Below are positions 9,283-17,511 of a DNA stretch of 64,000 nucleotides, piece after piece. Under the pieces are notes generated by a model, which worked only from the letters and a program-made list of their open reading frames with translations, was not told where the DNA came from and ran no database searches. Location of the stretch: contig NZ_VCQT01000019.1 of assembly GCF_005938655.1 (NCBI RefSeq), forward strand, positions 118,003 to 182,002, in the 5' to 3' direction. The DNA is from Alloalcanivorax gelatiniphagus. Its GTDB lineage: Bacteria; Pseudomonadota; Gammaproteobacteria; Pseudomonadales; Alcanivoracaceae. Each line of letters opens with the position of its first letter. Positions within the stretch are counted from its first letter, which is position 1. Both the position numbers and the translations under genes were made by a program.

Positions 9283-10743
9283 TCAGAGGTCCTTGATGCC
9301 TTCGTCGGCCAGCAGCGCCTTTTTGCGCGTCACTCCCCAGTGGTAAGCGCCGGGCCCGCCGGCCCGGGGTACCACCCGATGGCAGGGTACCAGCAAGGCG
9401 ATGCGGTTGGCGCCCACCGCGTTGCCCACCGCCCGGGCCTGGCTGTTCAGTGGCCCGGCCAGTTCCCCGTATTGGCGGGTCTGGCCGGCGGGTATGGCGA
9501 GCAGGGCGCGCCACACCGCCCGTTGAAAGGGCGTGCCCACCAGGTGCAGCGGGGTGGCCGCCGGCGCCGCCATCAGGGTATCGATGGCGTCCGGGTCGGC
9601 GGGCTCCAGGGACGCCTTGGGAAAGCGCTTCTCGATCTGGGCGCGGCCGTCCTCGGCGTCGGCGGCGAAGCACAACTGCACCAGCCCGGCCTCGGACCAG
9701 GCCGCCGCCAGGCCGCCGTGGTGTTCCGGCGACCAGCGCCAGCGCAGCGGACCGGCGTAACGGTCGTCCTCGGCGGCTATCCTGGGTGTCGAGGTGGGTG
9801 CCGAGGTGGGTGCCGACGCAGGTGCCGGGGCGGTGGTGGAGGTGGAGATGGGGGTGGAGACAGCGGCGGGATCGGAGAGCCGGTCCAGCCAGGTTTCCAG
9901 GGCGGCGGCGATGGTCTGGGGGCGGTCTTCCTGCACATAGTGCAGACCGGCACCGCCGTCCACCACCTCCAGGTGAGGAATGCGCCGCGCCAGCCAGTCC
10001 ACCCGGCCGCGGCTGAGCACCGCGCCGGGTTGGAAATGCAGCAACAGCATGGGCTGGATCATGCGCGGCAGGTTGGCCTCGATCTCGGCGATGGCGCGGT
10101 GGGTCTCGCCGGGCCGGTCGTTGAGCGGCAGCTCCGAGGGGAATACACGGATCGGCAGGCGGCTGCGGGCATCCGGGAAGGGCGCCCGGTAGGCGGCCAG
10201 AACACTGCGTGGCAGCGGCCGCAGCACGCTGAAGCGCAGCACCAGGTCCACGAACAGGTTGTGGCGTTGCAGCAGCCACGGCGCCAGCCGCTTGTCCCGG
10301 AACGCGAACACCAGGGGCCGGGCCGCCAGTGGAAACTCCTCCCAGTCAAAGGTGAACGGGAAGGTCTCCATGAAACACAGCCGCGCCACCCGCTCCGGTT
10401 CCCGCTGGGCCAGGCGGAAGCCCAGCGGGCCGCCCCAGTCGTGCAACACCAGGGTCAGGTCCTTGAGATCCAGTTCGGCCACGAACCGCTGCAGATAGTG
10501 ATAGTGGGTAAGAAAGCGGTAGTCGATGTGGGGCTTGTCGCTGCGCCCGAAACCGATCAGGTCCAGGGCCACGCAGCGATAGCGTGCGCGCAGGGGCTTG
10601 ATGATGTTGCGCCACAGGTAGCTGCTGGTGGGGTTGCCGTGCAGGAACAGCAGGGTCGGTCCGCGACCCTCGTCGATATAGTGCAGACGGTGTCCGTCCA
10701 CACTCAGGTAGCGCGAGCTGAACGGGTAATCGGCGAATCCCAT
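9283..10743 (-). CDS. Fusion protein: haloalkane dehalogenase-like hydrolase + O6-alkylguanine-DNA alkyltransferase (Ogt)
   Basis: One 486-residue frame holds two complete enzymes. Residues 1-293 form an alpha/beta hydrolase of the haloalkane dehalogenase II type: Asn37 and Trp103 (halide binding), nucleophile Asp102 (HDWGG), Glu126 (FMETFPF) and His268 (GLHYVQED) match LinB Asn38, Trp109, Asp108, Glu132 and His272 in order and near-constant spacing; HGNPTSSYLWRNI is the family signature. A Pro/Ala/Ser/Thr linker (294-322) leads to an Ogt/MGMT domain (about 330-486) with acceptor Cys454 in LVPCHRVV and the DNA-contact region GNAVGANRIALLVPCHR. Seen: both domains with all key residues. Inferred: hydrolysis of alkyl halides joined to repair of the DNA adducts such compounds cause. 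First gene of a run with the ABC1 kinase and M48 protease. Confidence 0.88.
   Translation of the reverse strand: MGFADYPFSSRYLSVDGHRLHYIDEGRGPTLLFLHGNPTSSYLWRNIIKPLRARYRCVALDLIGFGRSDKPHIDYRFLTHYHYLQRFVAELDLKDLTLVLHDWGGPLGFRLAQREPERVARLCFMETFPFTFDWEEFPLAARPLVFAFRDKRLAPWLLQRHNLFVDLVLRFSVLRPLPRSVLAAYRAPFPDARSRLPIRVFPSELPLNDRPGETHRAIAEIEANLPRMIQPMLLLHFQPGAVLSRGRVDWLARRIPHLEVVDGGAGLHYVQEDRPQTIAAALETWLDRLSDPAAVSTPISTSTTAPAPASAPTSAPTSTPRIAAEDDRYAGPLRWRWSPEHHGGLAAAWSEAGLVQLCFAADAEDGRAQIEKRFPKASLEPADPDAIDTLMAAPAATPLHLVGTPFQRAVWRALLAIPAGQTRQYGELAGPLNSQARAVGNAVGANRIALLVPCHRVVPRAGGPGAYHWGVTRKKALLADEGIKDL
9791..9826. repeat. 12-bp tandem repeat coding the inter-domain linker
   Basis: Three tandem 12-bp units (GAGGTGGGTGCC twice, then a variant GACGCAGGTGCC), read on the minus strand as Ala/Pro/Thr/Ser-rich linker residues of the dehalogenase-Ogt fusion. 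The slippage-prone DNA suggests linker length may vary between strains. Confidence 0.7.
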
Positions 10744-10811
10744 GCCATGCGTCCCAGCGGCTTTTCTGGCAAGATGCCACGGCCCCGATCACCACTGCAA
10801 GCGTGAAAACC

Positions 10812-11135
10812 ATGGCCAAACCCTTTGTGCGAAAGGACCTGGTGGAAGTTAAGGAAAGCCCGATCCACGGCCGCGGCCTGTTTGCCCGCGCCGCGATTCC
10901 CCGCGACACCGTGCTGGGGGTGCTCAAGACCAAGCCCGCCAAGGGCGACGGCCCCTATGTGCTGTGGCTGGATGACGAGGGCGAGGAGCGCTACCGGGTG
11001 CTCTGCGACCTGCGCTATATCAACCACCACAAGAAACCCAATGTGGCCTATTACGAGGACCTCACCGTGGTGGCTCTGAAGAACATCAAGGCCGGGCAGG
11101 AGTTGGTGCACGATTACGGTGAGGATTGGAGTTGA
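10812..11135 (+). CDS. Small SET domain protein (putative lysine methyltransferase)
   Basis: A 107-residue stand-alone SET domain, a fold that moves a methyl group from S-adenosylmethionine to protein lysine. Visible: SPIHGRGLFA (SET motif I), RYINHHKKPN (the NHxxxPN-type motif) and the C-terminal ELVHDYGEDW, the core SET elements without pre- or post-SET cysteines. An in-frame GTG at 10803 is an alternative start; neither has a clear ribosome-binding site. It diverges from the dehalogenase-Ogt gene and faces rluA across a REP pair. Targets of bacterial single-SET proteins are mostly unknown. Confidence 0.82.
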   Translation: MAKPFVRKDLVEVKESPIHGRGLFARAAIPRDTVLGVLKTKPAKGDGPYVLWLDDEGEERYRVLCDLRYINHHKKPNVAYYEDLTVVALKNIKAGQELVHDYGEDWS

Positions 11136-11149
11136 TCGCGGTGGGTTTT

Positions 11150-11213
11150 ATCGCGACTGAAGTCGCTCCTACAGTGGTTACCGAGGATCTGTAGGAGCGA
11201 CTTCAGTCGCGAT
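11150..11213. repeat. REP pair (A/T type)
   Basis: An inverted (11150-11173) and a forward (11191-11213) REP copy with core GCGACTTCAGTCGC, between the convergent SET-domain and rluA genes. This is the A/T variant: the change in one arm is matched in the other, so the stem is kept. Confidence 0.9.
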
Positions 11214-11220
11214 CACCTAA

Positions 11221-11958
11221 TCAAAACGGCACGGGCGAATGAAACTCGCTCCATAAACCGGTGACCGGGTGATTGAACGCCAGGCTTTCCGCGTGCAGCA
11301 GCAGGCGGTCGCTGCGGCCCAGCACCGCCGGTGGCGCGTACAGGTCACAGCCCAGAATCGGGTGGCCGATTTCCCGGCAGTGAATGCGCAGCTGGTGGCT
11401 GCGGCCGGTGACCGGCATCAGCCGCAGGCGGGTGCGTTGCCGCGCCGGCTCACGCTCCAGCACCCGCCATCGGGTGAGCGCCGGCTTGCCGCTCTCGAAG
11501 CAAACCTTTTGCAGCGGGCGGTTGGGCCAGTCCGCACACAGGGGCAGGTCGATGCGGCCTTCCTCGTCGTCCACCACGCCTTGCACCACCGCCTGATAGG
11601 CCTTGGCCACCCGCCGTTGCTGGAACGCGCGGCTCAGCCCGCTTTGCGCCGCCCGGGTCAGGGCGAACACCATCACCCCGGAGGTGTCCAGGTCGAGCCG
11701 GTGCACCAGCCGCAGGTCCGGATGATCGCGCTTGAGACGGGTGGTGACGCAATCCCGGTTTTCCGGGGCGCGGCCGGGCACGCTGAGCAGAAAAGGGGGT
11801 TTGTTGACCACCAGGATATGGGCGTCCCGATACAGCTCGGTGACCGCTTCCCGGCACTCCGGCACGATATAGCGTTCAGGCTGTTCGGCACGGGTGGGGC
11901 GGCGCGGTCGGCTGGCCGGCCGCCCCTGGTCCCCGTCCGGGTTATTTGCCCCAGACAA
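11221..11958 (-). CDS. rluA: RluA-family pseudouridine synthase (23S rRNA U746 / tRNA U32 type)
   Basis: Converts uridine to pseudouridine in RNA. 245 residues with the catalytic-aspartate motif HRLDLDTSG and stretches typical of RluA itself: VNKPPFLLSVPGR, DLPLCADWPNRPLQKVCFESGKPA and TGRSHQLRIH. E. coli RluA acts on 23S U746 and tRNA U32. The first about 40 residues are a charged extension. The start used is a TTG 17 bp inside the end of lon; a weak AGGA lies about 11 bp upstream, so the start is not certain. Overlap with lon indicates one transcript. Confidence 0.86.
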   Translation of the reverse strand: MSGANNPDGDQGRPASRPRRPTRAEQPERYIVPECREAVTELYRDAHILVVNKPPFLLSVPGRAPENRDCVTTRLKRDHPDLRLVHRLDLDTSGVMVFALTRAAQSGLSRAFQQRRVAKAYQAVVQGVVDDEEGRIDLPLCADWPNRPLQKVCFESGKPALTRWRVLEREPARQRTRLRLMPVTGRSHQLRIHCREIGHPILGCDLYAPPAVLGRSDRLLLHAESLAFNHPVTGLWSEFHSPVPF

Positions 11959-14323
11959 TCCGGTGCACGTCCTGGTAGCGTTCCGCGAAATGCACGGTCA
12001 TGCCCTTTTTCAGGTAGTCCGGCAGTTCCTTGTAATCGCGCTCGCAGGCCTTGGGCAGGATCAGCTCGCGGATGCCCACCCGGCGGGCGGCGATCACCTT
12101 CTCGCGGATGCCGCCCACCGCCAGTACCTGGCCGGTAAGGGTCAGTTCGCCGGTCATCGCCAGCTTGCGCGGCAGGCGCTTGCCGGTGGCCAGGGAGATC
12201 AGGGCGGTGGCCATGGTCACCCCGGCGCTGGGGCCGTCCTTGGGGGTGGCGCCTTCCGGCACGTGCAGGTGCACGAAGGACTCGTCGAACCAGTCGGCGC
12301 TGCCGCCGAACTCGGGCAGGTGGCTGGCCACGTAGCTGTAGGCGATCTCGGCGGATTCTCTCATCACATCACCGAGCTGGCCGGTTTGCTTGAAGCCGCG
12401 CCGCTGGGCATGCACCTGGGAGGCCTCGATGGACAGGGTGGCGCCGCCCATGGCGGTCCAGGCCAGGCCGGTGACCACGCCCACCCCGCGCTGGGTTTTT
12501 TCCTTCTGGAAATAGGGCTGGCCCAGGAACTCCTCCAGGTTCTTGCCGGTGACGCTGAGTTTCTTCTCCCCGGAGAGCAGCCGCACCGCCGCCTTGCGGA
12601 TAATCTTGTTGAGCTGCTTCTCCAGGTTACGCACGCCGGCTTCCCGGGCGTAGCCCTCGGCGATTTCCTTGAGCGCGCTGTCGCTGATCTTCAGCTGGGC
12701 CGGTTTCACCCCGGCCCGTTCCAGCGCCCGGGGCCACAGATGGTTGCGGGCGATGGCCACTTTCTCCTCGGTGATGTAGCCGCTCAGACGGATCACTTCC
12801 ATGCGGTCCAGCAGCGGGCCGGGAATGGAATCCAGAGTATTGGCGGTGCACACGAACAGGCAGTGGCTCAGGTCCAGGCGCTGGTCCAGATAGTGGTCCA
12901 GGAAGTCCTGGTTCTGTTCCGGGTCCAGCACTTCCAGCAGCGCCGATGCCGGGTCGCCCTGGAACGACTGGCCGAGCTTGTCGATCTCGTCGAGCATGAT
13001 CACCGGGTTGCTGGTGCCGGCGTCCTTGAGCGCCTGGGTGAGCTTGCCGGGCAGGGCGCCGATGTAGGTGCGCCGGTGGCCCTTGATCTCCGCTTCATCG
13101 CGCATGCCGCCCAGGCTGAGGCGGTAAAAACGCCGGTCCAGGGCCTCGGCGATGGAACGGCCGATGCTGGTCTTGCCCACCCCCGGCGGGCCCACCAGCA
13201 GCAGGATCGAGCCTTTCATCTCGCCGCGCATGGCGCCCACCGCCAGGAATTCAATGATCCGGTCCTTCACATCGGTGAGGCCGCTGTGGTGCGCTTCCAG
13301 GGTTTGCCGGGCATGGTCCAGGTCCAGGTTGTCGTCGGAGTAGACGCCCCAGGGCACGCTGGTCAGCCAGTCCAGGTAATTGCGGGTAACCGCGTATTCC
13401 GGTGAGCCGGATTCCAGCACGCCGAACTTGCGCAGTTCTTCCTCGAAGCGCTTCTGTACCGCCTCCGGCGGCGACAGCGCTTCCATGCGGGCACGGAATT
13501 CGTCCGCGTCGGCGGTGCGGTCGTCCTTTTCCAGGCCCAGCTCGCGCTGGATCACCTTGAGCTGTTCCTTGAGGAAAAACTCACGCTGATGCTTGGAGAT
13601 CTTTTCGTTGACCTCCTCGCGCAACTGGTTCTGCAGGCGCGCCACTTCCACTTCTTTTTTCACCAGTGTCAGCACCCGCTCCATGCGCGGGCGCAGCGGC
13701 ACGGTCTCCAGGATTTCCTGCAGCTCATCGCCGCTGGCGCTGGTCAGCGAGGCGGCGAAGTCGGTGAGCGGTGACGGGTCCCGGGGGGAGAAATTCTGCA
13801 GATAGTGCTTGAGCCCCTCGTTGTAGAGCGGGTTCAGCGGCAGCAATTCCTTGATGGTGTTGATGATCGCCATGGCATAGGCGCGCAGGCTGTCGTCCAG
13901 CTGGTCCCGGGGTTCCGGGTAGCTGACTTCCGCCATGAACGGACGCTTGCGGCTCAGGTAGCCTTCCACATGGAAGCGGGCCAGGCCCTGGGCCACCACC
14001 TGCAGCTGATCGTCCTCGCCGTTGACCGCGTGGATTTTCACCAGGCAGCCGTACTGCGGAAATTGTTCCGGTTCCACCTGGTCCGGGTCGCGGTCGCCCA
14101 CGTACACCAGGCCCAGGGCATGGTGGGGCGTCTGGCCGACCCGTTCCAGGGTGGCACGCCATTGCTCGGCGTCGAGCAGCAGCGGCTGCACCAGGCCGGG
14201 CATGAAGGGGCGCTCGCGCACCGGGATCAGATAGACCCGTTGCGGCAGGGTCTTATCCGGCAGCGCCAGGGCGCCTTGCGGGGTACCTTGTTCGATGGTG
14301 GTCTGATTATCGTCCTGACTCAT
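11942..14323 (-). CDS. lon: ATP-dependent Lon protease (LonA type)
   Basis: A 793-residue soluble AAA+ protease that degrades misfolded and regulatory proteins. Domains in order: N-terminal substrate-binding domain (about 25-215), coiled helical region, AAA+ module with Walker A GPPGVGKTSIGRS and Walker B VIMLDEIDKLG, and the peptidase domain with catalytic Ser in PKDGPSAGV and Lys in GIREKVIAARR. The ATG at 14323 gives the expected N-terminus; an in-frame extension to 14467 would translate REP DNA and is rejected. It sits beside rluA, not clpX/hupB, so it may be the second (AsrA-like) Lon known in pseudomonads; this is inference. Confidence 0.92.
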   Translation of the reverse strand: MSQDDNQTTIEQGTPQGALALPDKTLPQRVYLIPVRERPFMPGLVQPLLLDAEQWRATLERVGQTPHHALGLVYVGDRDPDQVEPEQFPQYGCLVKIHAVNGEDDQLQVVAQGLARFHVEGYLSRKRPFMAEVSYPEPRDQLDDSLRAYAMAIINTIKELLPLNPLYNEGLKHYLQNFSPRDPSPLTDFAASLTSASGDELQEILETVPLRPRMERVLTLVKKEVEVARLQNQLREEVNEKISKHQREFFLKEQLKVIQRELGLEKDDRTADADEFRARMEALSPPEAVQKRFEEELRKFGVLESGSPEYAVTRNYLDWLTSVPWGVYSDDNLDLDHARQTLEAHHSGLTDVKDRIIEFLAVGAMRGEMKGSILLLVGPPGVGKTSIGRSIAEALDRRFYRLSLGGMRDEAEIKGHRRTYIGALPGKLTQALKDAGTSNPVIMLDEIDKLGQSFQGDPASALLEVLDPEQNQDFLDHYLDQRLDLSHCLFVCTANTLDSIPGPLLDRMEVIRLSGYITEEKVAIARNHLWPRALERAGVKPAQLKISDSALKEIAEGYAREAGVRNLEKQLNKIIRKAAVRLLSGEKKLSVTGKNLEEFLGQPYFQKEKTQRGVGVVTGLAWTAMGGATLSIEASQVHAQRRGFKQTGQLGDVMRESAEIAYSYVASHLPEFGGSADWFDESFVHLHVPEGATPKDGPSAGVTMATALISLATGKRLPRKLAMTGELTLTGQVLAVGGIREKVIAARRVGIRELILPKACERDYKELPDYLKKGMTVHFAERYQDVHRIVWGK

Positions 14324-14739
14324 TGACTCGACTCGCTGACACGCCTGAAGAAAGTAAACGCAATGCGGTAGAAATGGCGTCGGCCTCCGGCTTTTCAATG
14401 GTTGCGGTAGGAGCGACTTCAGTCGCGATGAAGTTGGCACCGACGTTAGTCGCGTAAAGTACCCCACGACAACACCTTGCGAGGTGGCGGCGAATACGCC
14501 CGTGTTTTTGTAGGAGCGACTTCAGTCGCGATCGGTTCCGGTGCCATCTTCATCGCGACTGAAGTCGCTCCTACAGCCCCCCTACACCCACCGGAGGGAC
14601 GCTACCTCTTCCGGGACCCAGGGACTGTGTTTTTGTAGGAGCGACTTCAGTCGCGATCGGTTCCGGTGCCATCTTCATCGCGACTGAAGTCGCTCCTACA
14701 GCCTCCGCCGCGTCCCGGATAAAGACACCTCGAACCGCT
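14324..14739. other. Intergenic region with lon leader and REP elements
   Basis: A 416-bp gap between the methyltransferase and lon genes, both leftward. No gene is supported. It holds five REP copies, including a duplicated about 70-bp block, and must contain the lon promoter; no convincing sigma-32 or sigma-70 hexamers could be assigned by eye. Confidence 0.6.
14407..14700. repeat. Five REP copies upstream of lon, including a duplicated pair
   Basis: A/T-type REP copies at 14407-14429 (+), 14510-14532 (+), 14552-14575 (-), 14635-14656 (+) and 14677-14700 (-). The second and third share with the fourth and fifth the same 19-bp spacer (CGGTTCCGGTGCCATCTTC), so the whole pair is a recent tandem duplication at about 125-bp spacing. 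Confidence 0.9.
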
Positions 14740-15411
14740 TCAGTCCCGCTCGACGATCAGCAGGTCGGCGCTCAGCGAGCGGGGGGTCTGGGTGCGGCGC
14801 TCCACCACCCGGGCGTTGAAATGCTGTTCGCAGCGCTCCGCCAGTTCATAGAACGGCGAGCGGCCCGGGTCGGCGATGATGATCCGCTGCACGCCCTGGC
14901 CCAGGGCGCGGCGGATCAGGTTGAACAGCACCGGGGTCAGTTCATCCCAGAAGCAGATGTCCGCGCCGGTAATGATATCCACCCCGGCGAGGCGCTTTTT
15001 GGTGAGCCGCTCGAAGCGGCAGCGCAGGGTTTCCACTTCCACTTTGTTGACGGCGGCGTGCAGGGCCAGATAGGGAAACACGTCCGCGTCCGCGTCCACC
15101 GCCGTGACCCGGCAGCCCAGCCGTTTGGCGGCGAAGATCGACAGCGGGCCCCAGCCGCAGCCGATGTCCATCAGGTGGCTGTGGGCGCCGATTTCCCCGG
15201 CGCGCCGGCGCCGGTTCAGTTCGTCCATGATCAGAAAACTGGAATTCCACACCTTGTTGCCGTGGATGGAGGGCTCATGCTCGCGCTTGAGGCGGCGTAT
15301 CGCCCGGTGGCCGCTGCGCAGCAGGGTGATGCCACGGGTCTGCACGGTGTGGGGTTCGCCGCGGCGCACCCGCGGCACTTCGAGATCGGGAAAATCGGAA
15401 AGCAGGGTCAT
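14740..15411 (-). CDS. Class I SAM-dependent methyltransferase
   Basis: A 223-residue Rossmann-fold methyltransferase. SAM motif I is MDIGCGWGPLSIFAA; motif II acidic residue is in VTAVDADADVF; a motif IV-like region follows (VDIITGADICFWDEL). The pattern, with an N-terminal HGNKVWNSSF segment, recalls protein N-methyltransferases of the METTL/Nnt1 type more than RNA or small-molecule enzymes, but the substrate cannot be assigned. It stands 68 bp after the lipoprotein hydrolase on the same strand, with lon downstream beyond REP DNA. Confidence 0.75.
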   Translation of the reverse strand: MTLLSDFPDLEVPRVRRGEPHTVQTRGITLLRSGHRAIRRLKREHEPSIHGNKVWNSSFLIMDELNRRRRAGEIGAHSHLMDIGCGWGPLSIFAAKRLGCRVTAVDADADVFPYLALHAAVNKVEVETLRCRFERLTKKRLAGVDIITGADICFWDELTPVLFNLIRRALGQGVQRIIIADPGRSPFYELAERCEQHFNARVVERRTQTPRSLSADLLIVERD

Positions 15412-15479
15412 GGGAGCCGCCGGCGCCTGAAAAAAGAAACGACCTTAAGGGCGCCGGCGGGGTTGATCAAGTGATCGGC

Positions 15480-16439
15480 TCAGGGAGCGGCCTTGCCATC
15501 CACGTCGCGCCAGAATTCGGCGAAGGCCTCGGCGCTCTGTTCCGGGGCCTCGGCCATCGGAATATGGCCCACGTCATCGAGGATCACGGCGCGGCTGTCC
15601 GGCAGTTCCTTTTGGAAGATGTCCACGTTTTCCAGGCTCAGCAGACGGTCTTCCCGGCCCCACAGAATCAGGGTGGGGGTGGTGATGCGCGGCAGCACGC
15701 CGCGCCCTTTGAGGCGCAGGGCCGGGTCCAGGTTCATGTCCTGCCAGACCTTGTCCGCCACCTCCGCGTTGGCGGCCTTTTCCTTGCCCATCTCGGTGAT
15801 CACGAAGCCGGGCACGCCCACGGACTGGCTGGCGGCCCAGTCCAGGGTGGTGTGAAACTGCTCGGCGTTGCGCGGAATCAGGGGGTTCTTGTCGGACTGC
15901 TCCAGGGCGTTGAGAAACTCCGGGGTTTGCACGGTGATGCCGGCGGCGTCCACCAGCCCCAGGGACAGCAGCCGGTCCGGCTGGCGCCGGGCCATTTCGA
16001 TGGCGATGGCGCCGCCCATGGAATTGCCGGCCACATGGAAGCGGTCCACCCCGATTTTGTCGAGCAGGGTGAACACCCGCTCGGCCTGCTCGCTGATGCC
16101 GTAATTCAGGTCGGTGGTGCGCGGCGTGGTGCGGCCATGGCCGGGCAGGTCGGGGATCACGAAGTAATACTGGTCTTCCAGTTGATTGGCGAACTTCACC
16201 CAGTTGGTGCCGTCGGCGCCGAAGCCGTGGATCAGCACCACCACCGGCGCCTGCACCGGGCCCTTGCTGGCCAGCACATGCCAGTCGAACCCGTCGCGGG
16301 TTTCCACCTGACGGTCTTCCAGACCGGCCCGCCATTTCTCGAAGGCCATGCCTTCCTGGTACGCCCAGTGGCGGGTGGTGTCGCAACCGCCCAGCAGCAG
16401 CGCCGCCGCCACCATCAGCAAAAACCTGTGTATCGCCAT
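15480..16439 (-). CDS. Alpha/beta-fold hydrolase, putative lipoprotein
   Basis: A 319-residue serine hydrolase with a lipoprotein signal (MAIHRFLLMVAAALLLGGC, lipobox LGGC), so it probably acts at the inner face of the outer membrane or in the periplasm. Catalytic elements: oxyanion loop LIHGFGADGTNW, nucleophile elbow GNSMGG, an acid in LWGREDRLL and the histidine in DDVGHIPMAEAP. Esterase, lipase or C-C hydrolase activity cannot be told apart. Flanked by a methyltransferase gene and, across a REP pair, a DMT exporter gene. Confidence 0.82.
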   Translation of the reverse strand: MAIHRFLLMVAAALLLGGCDTTRHWAYQEGMAFEKWRAGLEDRQVETRDGFDWHVLASKGPVQAPVVVLIHGFGADGTNWVKFANQLEDQYYFVIPDLPGHGRTTPRTTDLNYGISEQAERVFTLLDKIGVDRFHVAGNSMGGAIAIEMARRQPDRLLSLGLVDAAGITVQTPEFLNALEQSDKNPLIPRNAEQFHTTLDWAASQSVGVPGFVITEMGKEKAANAEVADKVWQDMNLDPALRLKGRGVLPRITTPTLILWGREDRLLSLENVDIFQKELPDSRAVILDDVGHIPMAEAPEQSAEAFAEFWRDVDGKAAP

Positions 16440-16553
16440 GCCGGCCTCCCTTTGTTCTGTGATTGTGGTCTTCCTTGGGAAGGGTCAGCGTAGTTGATCC
16501 GCGTGGCCCTGGGCAGCGCTGGAAAGGTCAAAATCGGTAAACTCTGGCTCCCC

Positions 16554-16618
16554 GTAGGAGCGGCTTCAGTCGCGATCAGCCCGGTGATGGCGGGATCGCG
16601 GCTGAAGCCGCTCCTACA
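16554..16618. repeat. REP pair with a mixed copy
   Basis: A forward copy (16554-16576) whose arms are mismatched (GCGGCTTCAGTCGC, a hybrid of the two types giving a G-T pair) and an inverted G/C-type copy (16595-16618). They lie between two leftward genes, the DMT transporter and the lipoprotein hydrolase, unlike most REPs here. Confidence 0.85.
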
Positions 16619-16638
16619 ACAGGTGCGATGGAGCAGCT

Positions 16639-17511
16639 TCAGCGGGTTTTCAGGTTCCAGATGCCGGCACCGATGATCAGCAGGGTGCCGAGCAGGGTGG
16701 AGAGCACCAGGGTCTCGCCCCAGAACAGCCAGCCCAGCAGCGCCGCCCACACCACCGCTGAATAGTTGTAGACGCCCACCTGTCCCGGGCGCGCCAGTTG
16801 GTAGGCGGTGGTCATGGCGAACTGGCCGCCGATGGCCACCAGACCAATGGCCAGCAGCCACAGGCACTGGCCGGGGGTGGGCGCCTGGTGGACCCGCAGC
16901 AGCAGCAAGGCGGAAATCACCGTGGCGAACAGGGAAAAGTAGAACACCACCCGGTGGGCGGGTTCGCTGGCCGCCATGCGGCGAATACTGACCTTGGCCA
17001 CGCTCATGATCATGGCCCCGGCCAGCGCCACCAGTATGACCGGGTCCACGTTGCCCTGGTCGGCGCGCATGATGAAGCCGACGCCGACGAACCCCAGGGC
17101 GATGGCGAACCAGGTATGCACACTGATGCGGTCGCCCAGCCACAGCCAGGCCACCAGCGGCAGGAAGAACGGCACCGTCATTTTCACCAGCACCGCCTCC
17201 GCCAGGGCAATATGGGCGATGGTGAAGAAGAAACAGAACATGGCGGTGACGCCGGTGAAGCCGCGAATAAAATGCAGCCCCAGGTGGCGGGTGCCCAGAT
17301 CGCGGATGCCGCCACTGGCGATCAGTATCGGCATCAGCACCAGCAGGCCGCACAGGTTGCGACCGAACACGATCATCTCGATGGGCAGGGTTTCGGAGAC
17401 GTGCTTGATCATCGCCGCCATCACCGCCAGCAGGCCCTCGCCGAGGATCAGCAGCAGGGCGCCGCGCAGGGGCTGGTCCGCCGGGGCGCCGACGGACCGC
17501 TGGTCGCTCAC
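16639..17511 (-). CDS. DMT superfamily (EamA) transporter
   Basis: Inner-membrane drug/metabolite exporter, about 290 residues with two EamA repeats of five hydrophobic segments each; the repeat boundary is near [17 protein letters not shown]. The GTG at 17511 is preferred because it overlaps the rimO stop as GTGA (17508-17511), a translational-coupling arrangement; an in-frame GTG 18 bp upstream is the alternative. Substrate unknown. Its place directly after rimO suggests co-transcription, not shared function. Confidence 0.83.
   Translation of the reverse strand: MSDQRSVGAPADQPLRGALLLILGEGLLAVMAAMIKHVSETLPIEMIVFGRNLCGLLVLMPILIASGGIRDLGTRHLGLHFIRGFTGVTAMFCFFFTIAHIALAEAVLVKMTVPFFLPLVAWLWLGDRISVHTWFAIALGFVGVGFIMRADQGNVDPVILVALAGAMIMSVAKVSIRRMAASEPAHRVVFYFSLFATVISALLLLRVHQAPTPGQCLWLLAIGLVAIGGQFAMTTAYQLARPGQVGVYNYSAVVWAALLGWLFWGETLVLSTLLGTLLIIGAGIWNLKTR

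Noticed and set aside
14324..14467. N-terminal extension of lon
   Set aside because: Would translate REP sequence; the Lon N-terminus is at the ATG 14323.
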